Origin: Neodontobutis hainanensis
Lineage: Eukaryota; Chordata; Actinopteri; Gobiiformes; Odontobutidae
Direction of reading: 5' to 3'
DNA: 64,000 nt
Assembly: GCA_024349245.1 (NCBI GenBank)
Contig: JALDNG010000041.1
Coordinates: 2,758,001-2,822,000, forward strand
The position numbers and the translations under genes were made by a program. Below are positions 57,901-64,000 of the stretch, piece after piece. The notes under the pieces are model-generated. The model did not search any database. It was not told where the DNA came from and saw nothing but the letters and a program-made list of their open reading frames with translations. How positions within the stretch are numbered: position 1 is the stretch's first letter; each line of letters begins with the position of its first letter.

Positions 57901-60900
57901 TCTATGATGATATGGCTGACAGACACATCTAACAACGCTGCGGTGCCATGGCAACAGCGTTAGCTCCAACTGGCAACTAAGTATTTTGGTACAAAAGGTC
58001 GGCAGCAGGTATGCTCACGTTAATAATTGACGTGTTGAAAAGCACTGACATGAGGCATACTAAATCAATTCTTAGTCTTATCGAAATTACATGCAACAAA
58101 AGGAGCAAATAAAGTTATTATATCATTTGCATATTTTTAGATTTAGTTGGAATATTTGAGGGCTGCCAATAAACAAGCCCTTGATTAGAGGCCAAGCATT
58201 TGGACAAAGACGCAGGCCTACAAAGAGCCAGACTTCAGGCCATCACCTTCCCAAAGTGATGGCCAAGTCTGTCAGACGACGGGCTGGCAACCCCTCTGCT
58301 GCTGACAGGCCGAGCAGCAACAAGAGAGCCACGGTGCCATGCCAGAGCTAAAGTGCTAGGCCACTTTTGTGCTAATTTAATAACTACATAATGAGTTAAG
58401 TCCCATGACAGTTATCCCAGACTTTTGCTAATTACCCTATGGTTAACGCTATGAAAAGACGGGTGATAAATCTGTCGTAAACCTTGACTGTAAACAGAAA
58501 ACATGAAGGCATTTGCCCGACAAGAGGACTTTTTCTGTAGCTTGGAGCATGAATGGCTTTAGCTGGGTACTGTGAACCTAAATGGAATACTAAGAATTGA
58601 AGTGGGCTTTTGACTTCTACCTGCTTTTGTTTTCTGCTTTTTAATTATAATATTTATGGCCACTAAGTGAACCTTCATGTTGGAAGTCTGTCACATATTT
58701 GGTGCCAGTAGTTTTCATTTATTTTTACTATATAGTTAATATAATTTTGTTGTTTAAGGTCCTAATGTTGTTTAATCCTAAAACCTTTTATTCCATCTGT
58801 GGCCATCTGTGTGTCTGTAAACTCGCAGCCCTTTTTACTCTTTTGTTTAAATTGAAGGGATGTTTTTCAGTTTTGATTTCTCGGTCAATTATCGCTCACA
58901 GTTGAAAGGAATATAAAATAAAACTATATTAAAGTTAATTAGACAGACACAATAGTAGTTTGCATGTTGTACCGTGCACTTGTTCGGTTTCTCTCCTGAA
59001 TGGACCCTCATGTGAATAAGGAGCTTGTATCTGGCATTAAATGGCTTTAAGTTACGTGGGCATCCAATCCAGTAGCATGTGAAATCCTCAGCCTTTCGCT
59101 GGTCCACATGGAACTTTTCTATGTGCTTTACCAGCTCATCTTTTTGATCACAGACTGCAGTGCAATTCAGCCACCTACAGATGCGTCCCCCACAGTCCTC
59201 CAGCTCTCCCTCTTCTTCCTCCAGCATTGGGACCTGGGGTAAAAAGCTCACTCCATGCCTGAGAGGAGCCATTAGATTCTGTGAGCAAGAGTCCAGGTAT
59301 GCAGGGTTTGTTCTTTTGTGACGTCTATGAAGGTGGATGTGCTGATGGGAATGGTAGGGTGGTGGAGGCCCCAGTGGAGCAGCAGTTTCTTGGATGGGTG
59401 TTTGTGCTGCTGGATGTGTGGGCTGAAGCGGCACCAAGTTCATGCTGATTTGGGTTGAGCTCTCTATGCCCTGCAGAGCCAGTTTATTCTCTGGTAGGCA
59501 CTGCTGTTCCACCACCATGTTGGCCATTTGGCTCTCAAGATCCCCTCCTGCTTCAAGTCTCTGCATGTGGTCACATTCAGTGTGGGGAACAATGGCTTGT
59601 GAGGAGTCTTGTGTGTTGTATGGTTGGGTCTGGGGGATGGAGCAGCCTCTTATGCCCAGAAAATGACCATAACTGTCAAACTGAACAGGTGACAGAGTGG
59701 GGCGTGATGATGGAGAGCTCCGGGGGCCGTTGATGTAAGCCACGAGGGACGTAGGTGAGGTGCGTATGATTGAGTTGAAGTCAATACCCATGACATCTGA
59801 CAAGGGCGAAATGGAAAGAGCCCGCTTCTTTGAGCAAGACTGTTTGGGGCTCCCAACATCGACTGCAAACAGGTATGACGGCAGAGAGGCAGAGGTGCTT
59901 GTGCCGCCCGACACGGTGGTGCCAGACATGGCTGTTTCTGGAGGATGGCTGATCTGCTCGCTGCCCTCAGAGGTGACCTGGGTGGAGCACTGCGGAGGAC
60001 CCAGTGGAGGAAGGACACGGTAGCCATATGGCCAGTCGTGTCTGCCACTGAACACAGACTGTGTTTCAAACAGGCTGAGGGTAGTGGATGCCAACGACTC
60101 TCTGGACAGTAATGATCTGAAACACATTGTTATTATCTACTTTAGTCACAGATTTAAATTTCAGCAAGATCTTCACTGTGTAGTGTAATTGTTGTGGCCC
60201 ACCTGGCGTCGGTGTGTGAGACTGGGACGCTGGGGGCATAAGGTGGGGGATGACCAAACACTTGCATAGCAGGTCCGGACACAGACGAGCACGCTAAGAA
60301 AAATCAGTGGTGCGGTATGAATAACCATAATACATTCATTTTAATAGTACTAGATTCAATATTTTATTTATAATCACAACTGAAAAACACACTACCTACT
60401 TGGCCCCAGACACTTTCTGCTCTGTTAACCACTAATGAGCTTTCACCTCCTTCTTTTTTTCTTCAGTAAAAAATTTAGAGACAAGTTATTTGCTTGGTTA
60501 ATTATCAGTAAATAAGAGCGCTAGTTAGTTAAGTATCAGAGCTTGGATATATTTGTTGTTAACAGGGATATACGAAATGTACAATACAAAAACAAACTGT
60601 GGTGATTATAAACAAGTAATGATGTTAGGAAAGTTTACTTCATTTTAAAGTGTTGCTGTATTTAACTAACACCTCCTGGATTCTTAATGTAGACATTACC
60701 TTTAAAACTGCTAGAGGAGGGAAGCTCTGTTTCCTCTTGTGCTGAGGCCCCTGGTGCGCTGACATGTTTCCCATTGGTCAACACCTGTCGGCGAAGGCTC
60801 AGCAAAGGAAGAACAGTGTGGCTTCCATTTTGTTTCCCAGAGGCGACTGTGTGCCCAGAGCCTCCTTTTATTTTGTCAATGCCTGAAGTGGGACTAAGAT

Positions 60901-61021
60901 TTGTCCTATGGGAGGACGTTATGGGAAACCTGATGGACTGGGACTGGTGGCCTCTGATTATGCTCAGGGAAGGGGACACACTGCAAGGAGACACTAGGAG
61001 CTGGCACCCTTTCCCACTCAT
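51931..61021 (-). CDS. glis3: GLIS3 Kruppel-like zinc finger transcription factor
   Basis: A GLI-similar factor needed in pancreatic beta cells, kidney and thyroid, and found at primary cilia and in the nucleus. Coding exons in transcript order: 60700-61021, 60203-60293, 58973-60116, 55610-55771, 55406-55516, 52577-52697 and 51931-52115; 2136 nt, 711 aa (main human form 775). The N-terminal block 'SRESLASTTLSL' and the block 'FNSIIRTSPTSLVAYING' are GLIS3-specific, not GLIS1. Five C2H2 fingers run from residue 451 to about 600: fingers 1-2 at the end of the large exon, 3-4 in 55610-55771 ('FSRLENLKIHLRSHTGEK'), 5 in 55406-55516 ('RYTDPSSLRKHVKSH'). Finger 2 reads CPRNLKPFNARY where human has CPRRYKPFNARY. 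The acceptor at 52697 is chosen because it keeps frame; the stronger-looking one at 52722 would give a stop. The last two exons are the least certain and make a shorter C-terminus than in human. Confidence 0.9.
54199..54225 (-). other. Candidate 27-nt glis3 microexon
   Basis: On the minus strand, a good acceptor (ctgtttcttag) is followed by 27 nt and a donor (CTG|gtaaat). It lies between the exons at 55406-55516 and 52577-52697, both joined in phase 0. Inclusion would add nine residues (VLHREKAHL) without changing frame, just after the zinc fingers. It may be a chance pair of sites. Confidence 0.25.
56285..56500. repeat. Dispersed fish repeat ('ccaaagcgacttac' type)
   Basis: This contains 'tttatccaaagcgacttaca', 'gtcttgcccaaggacacaac' and 'ataccactgagccactgc', the well-known conserved order of a teleost interspersed repeat. 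It is in the glis3 intron between the exons at 58973-60116 and 55610-55771. Confidence 0.7.
57942..57955. promoter_or_regulatory. RFX X-box-like site in glis3 intron
   Basis: GGTGCCATGGCAAC matches the X-box palindrome GTTGCCATGGCAAC at 13 of 14 positions. One half (GGCAAC) is perfect. It lies in the glis3 intron upstream of the finger 3-4 exon. Confidence 0.5.
58180..58370. other. GC-richer island in glis3 intron
   Basis: About 190 bp of balanced composition in an AT-rich intron, with no splice-bounded reading frame. It could be a conserved non-coding element or an old repeat. Nothing more specific can be read from it. Confidence 0.3.
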
Positions 61022-61450
61022 GGCTGAGGAGATTTATGCTCCGGAGGTCTTTCAATGTGTAATCCACTTATTCCTGCGGGATTAATAAGAATAACACAAC
61101 AGAAAACAAAGATTTTAAGAAAAAGAGTATGAAATATTAAGATAAGACATAAGACAACAGTGAAAACAAAACTACAGAAAATCACTCAACTTAATGCCAA
61201 CTTAATTTATCATTTTAGCATATTACAATGCACTCAGTACTCAAAGCCCTAAAATATGATCAGGAAATTTTAAATGTGACCTTTGATGTCAAGTTGAAGT
61301 GCAAAGCTGTGGTCTGTGTGCATTAACTCACCCTCTGTTGTCTTCCTCAGAAACTATCCAAAGTGACGCCTCACAATCAATTGTTCCCACATTCCTCCAC
61401 ACTGTGAATCTATAGGCTCTCAACTACACGACACAGACGAACTGGGTTTC
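61022..61450 (-). promoter_or_regulatory. glis3: glis3 5' UTR exons
   Basis: The start-codon exon extends upstream to 61073, where the minus strand shows the acceptor cccgcag|GAATAAG. A second, non-coding exon probably ends at 61332 with the donor AGAGG|gtgagtt. Its upstream limit is not visible. This gives at least 52 nt of 5' UTR next to the start codon. Confidence 0.5.
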
Positions 61451-62295
61451 TCCCGAGGTTTATGAAGTGTGCAGCTCTGAGTCAGCGGCTAAAAGGAACT
61501 GTTCAGGTCGAAGCACAGCGTCCCCGCTCACTCCTGTTTCCAGGAACTTCTTTGCTTCCCACGTTTTTGACCTTTTGCCTTTGACACTGCGCTATGCGAG
61601 CGACTCTTAACACTTACTGAACCATTTTTTTTTACTTTAATAAAACTCTGGGCCGGCGTTATCACTGTGACGTAAGGTAGGCCAACGTCAGGTGCGTGTG
61701 TCGCTTTCTGAGTGTAGGCGCTCACCAACATTTTTCAAACCTTTCTACAACCTGTTGCGTAAAGTTGGGCTAATGGTTACAGAATTAGCCTTTTATAGGT
61801 CACTGTTCATTGAATTGAAATCTGTAAGGCTCCTGCGTCCTTCCTAAGACAAAAGGTCCATTATAAATATGAGAACAATAAGGATAGGCTTATTGATAGA
61901 TTACAGCTCTACAAATGTTTTATTGAACTAAACGTTTCTTTTTTGAGCATGAGCCTAAAGGACGGGGTAACATAGGCTACATTATGAATTAGGCTATAGT
62001 GGATGGACCCGAGAAATGTATGTGAATGTTGTGAAGCCTCGTTTGTTGAGTGTATAAAAATAAGGCTATAAAGGCAATTGGCGTAGGCTATAAAGCTATC
62101 ACCAACTTTTTTTGCTTTTGCCTTTTGTCTGCATGGGGCAGTTTCTAACTACGTTACCCCGTGAGATTTTAATAATTGTAAGGATTGTACAGTAGGCCCT
62201 CTTCTGATAACTCGCCTCTGACCCTACTGTCATGCGCAGACGCTCTTCTGTCCCGAGCGGCTGCTACTGTGTTTGCTTTGTGGAGCCTGCGCCTG

Positions 62296-62309
62296 GTTGC
62301 CATGGTGAC
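62296..62309. promoter_or_regulatory. RFX X-box-like site upstream of glis3
   Basis: GTTGCCATGGTGAC has one perfect X-box half (GTTGCC), the central AT, and one half with a single mismatch (GGTGAC for GGCAAC or GGTAAC). It is about 1 kb upstream of the inferred glis3 5' exon. Confidence 0.4.
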
Positions 62310-62623
62310 CGGTGTGTTTGCAGCTGGTGGGAATAGTAGCTCCTCTTTAGGACAATACATGGAGCAGGGTCTAATCTGCTCCATCTGTTAAAGTGACCGT
62401 CACTGGCAGACATCATCTAATTTGTAATTTCAGAGACTGGCGTTTCCCCTGTATATTTTTGATTCAGCTTTTTATTTTTTTATTTTTGGAAGTAAAAAGG
62501 CTATTAGTAGCCTGAATATTTAAAACACACAGTGCATAGATACATGGAATGATTTTTCTGCTGCTCTTCAACTTGCCCTTTCCACCGAAGTCCTTGTGGA
62601 ATTACTGTATTATGTAGTTGTAC

Positions 62624-62636
62624 TGCCCTCTGGTGG
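62624..62636 (-). promoter_or_regulatory. CTCF-type core motif
   Basis: TGCCCTCTGGTGG on the plus strand (minus CCACCAGAGGGCA), identical to the 13-mer at 1912-1924 and in the same orientation. It fits the vertebrate CTCF core. Binding is inferred only. Confidence 0.4.
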
Positions 62637-64000
62637 TAAAGGGGGAACATAATTCATCATGTTTGCCCTCAACCGATCATTAATCATCAACCCTATTTTT
62701 TGTCGTCTTTCATTGTCACAACTAATCACTGTTACGTTTTCCTCCCTACATTCTTAACCCAGCACTGCTGCTTGCTTTTCTCCCAATTAGAGTGATTTTT
62801 TTACTGAGCTTTTCTGTTCCTTCTTTTGCCAGCAGGGGATCCCATTAGTACAGCGATGAGAGGCTCTAAAGCGTGAAACACATTTTTTTGAAAATAACAG
62901 GAGATGAAGGTCAGGAGAATATCTTGTTGATGTGAATGTTTTTAGATCATCCTCACTATGTTTCTTCCATTTGCATATCTCAGAGAGTGACTTCATTATT
63001 TAGTTCATTGTTTCTGATTAAGTCATGTTGACGTTCACAAATGTTTTAATCAAAACAATAATTACGATAGTCTCTAGGCTAAATATATTGATTATAATAC
63101 AAAATAGATTGACCAGCATTGATGATTTCTTATCATCAAAATAATAATTCCTGAACATACCCAAGGTGCATTGTGTAAGCTATAATGTTGTAGGGTAATC
63201 CATAGGCTATACGTAGCTCCAAAGAAAGGAAGGAGCCATTTTTACATCACATCCTTCTGTGAGTGCAATTTTTATTTTGAGCACACATTCTTGCATGAAG
63301 GTTTAGAGCATATATATGAACTAAAGTGCTTTTGTTTCATTCCCACTGGTTTTGGTCAGACAAAACAGAACATCCCGAAAAGGAACCATAGCTGTTCACA
63401 TGCTCTAAAAAGGAGTTTGAGGTGGAGATTTACATTTTGCATTTGGTATCACCAGATGTCACTATGTAACTCACACCCCACCTTAAAGTTAGCACTGAAG
63501 AAAACTAATCAAGCTCTAACAGAACAGGACTAAACGCAGGGCCTAACCCCAGAATAAACAATCTAGCATAGTTTTGATGTATCTTACAATCCTTTTTTCC
63601 CAGAGAAACACTTGACAGAGATGGTGAATAAATCCTTCTGTGTGACATCACCATCCTCTCAAAGTCCAAGACCTCCTTTTCAAAGAGAAAGTGATTTTGC
63701 AGCTAAAAGGAAAGAGAAAAAAGGGAATAAGAGCAGGAGTAGTTAGGTTTAAAAAAACAAGAAGGTGAAAATTATGTGTTGACCGTTGGCAAAAAGCTCC
63801 ATTTGTAGCAGAATTAATGCTCTAATAGACCACTTACTGAAAGTATTTCCTACTTCTCTCCTCTCCTGCGGTGACAACATCAGCACTTCTGGAAGTAGCT
63901 AAGCATTCATTCCTGTGTCAAAATGAAGAATCATCAGTGATTTCTCTCGAAGTTATATTACAGAACTCACTTAAGGTAATGCACTCATGCTGTGATTAAT

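Larger units (their letters stand above)
61450..64000. other. Region upstream of glis3
   Basis: No supported exon on either strand. It contains an X-box-like site (62296-62309), a CTCF-type core (62624-62636) and otherwise AT-rich sequence. Short reading frames here lack splice signals or known domains. Confidence 0.4.

Overview
The window looks like a ray-finned (teleost) fish chromosome segment. Genes are split into many short exons with GT-AG introns, the non-coding DNA is AT-rich, and the repeats are of fish types: a Tc1-like relic, hAT-type non-autonomous elements, an L1/Tx1-type LINE tail, and the short dispersed repeats with cores such as 'ccaaagcgacttac' and 'aagggagtcctgg'. Five protein-coding genes can be reconstructed exon by exon. 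All splice phases join into complete reading frames. No rRNA, tRNA or CRISPR array was seen.

Layout: positions 1-7.4 kb hold no supported exon, only an L1-like fragment (4.9-5.6 kb). From 7.7 to 22.8 kb on the plus strand lies arvcf, a delta-catenin armadillo protein (15 coding exons, 891 aa, C-terminal DSWV). From 24.8 to 26.3 kb on the plus strand lies a two-exon TGF-beta ligand of the BMP9/BMP10 group, closest to BMP10 (454 aa). From 28.1 to about 34.8 kb on the plus strand lies smad4 (10 coding exons, 502 aa), with a hAT-like element filling most of one intron. From about 34.8 to 49.9 kb on the minus strand lies rfx3 (16 coding exons, 758 aa, long 3' UTR), tail-to-tail with smad4 and with a deleted Tc1 transposon in an intron. 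From 51.9 to 61.4 kb on the minus strand lies glis3 (7 coding exons, 711 aa, five C2H2 fingers). The last 2.5 kb hold only upstream sequence.

Functional themes: a BMP10-type ligand sits directly upstream of smad4, the co-Smad that carries BMP and TGF-beta signals to the nucleus. rfx3 and glis3 are both regulators tied to cilia and to pancreatic beta cells, and their order and orientation match human 9p24. Three RFX X-box-like palindromes lie upstream of rfx3, inside glis3 and upstream of glis3, suggesting auto- and cross-regulation. ARVCF acts at cadherin junctions and has no evident pathway link to its neighbours.

No obviously new multi-gene system was found. The best leads are the X-box set, the ligand/co-Smad adjacency, a 22-bp-stem intronic hairpin in arvcf, a weak arvcf donor site whose read-through would end the protein early, a possible 27-nt glis3 microexon, and paired CTCF-type cores near both window edges. 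Family assignments rest on remembered protein sequences, not on database searches.
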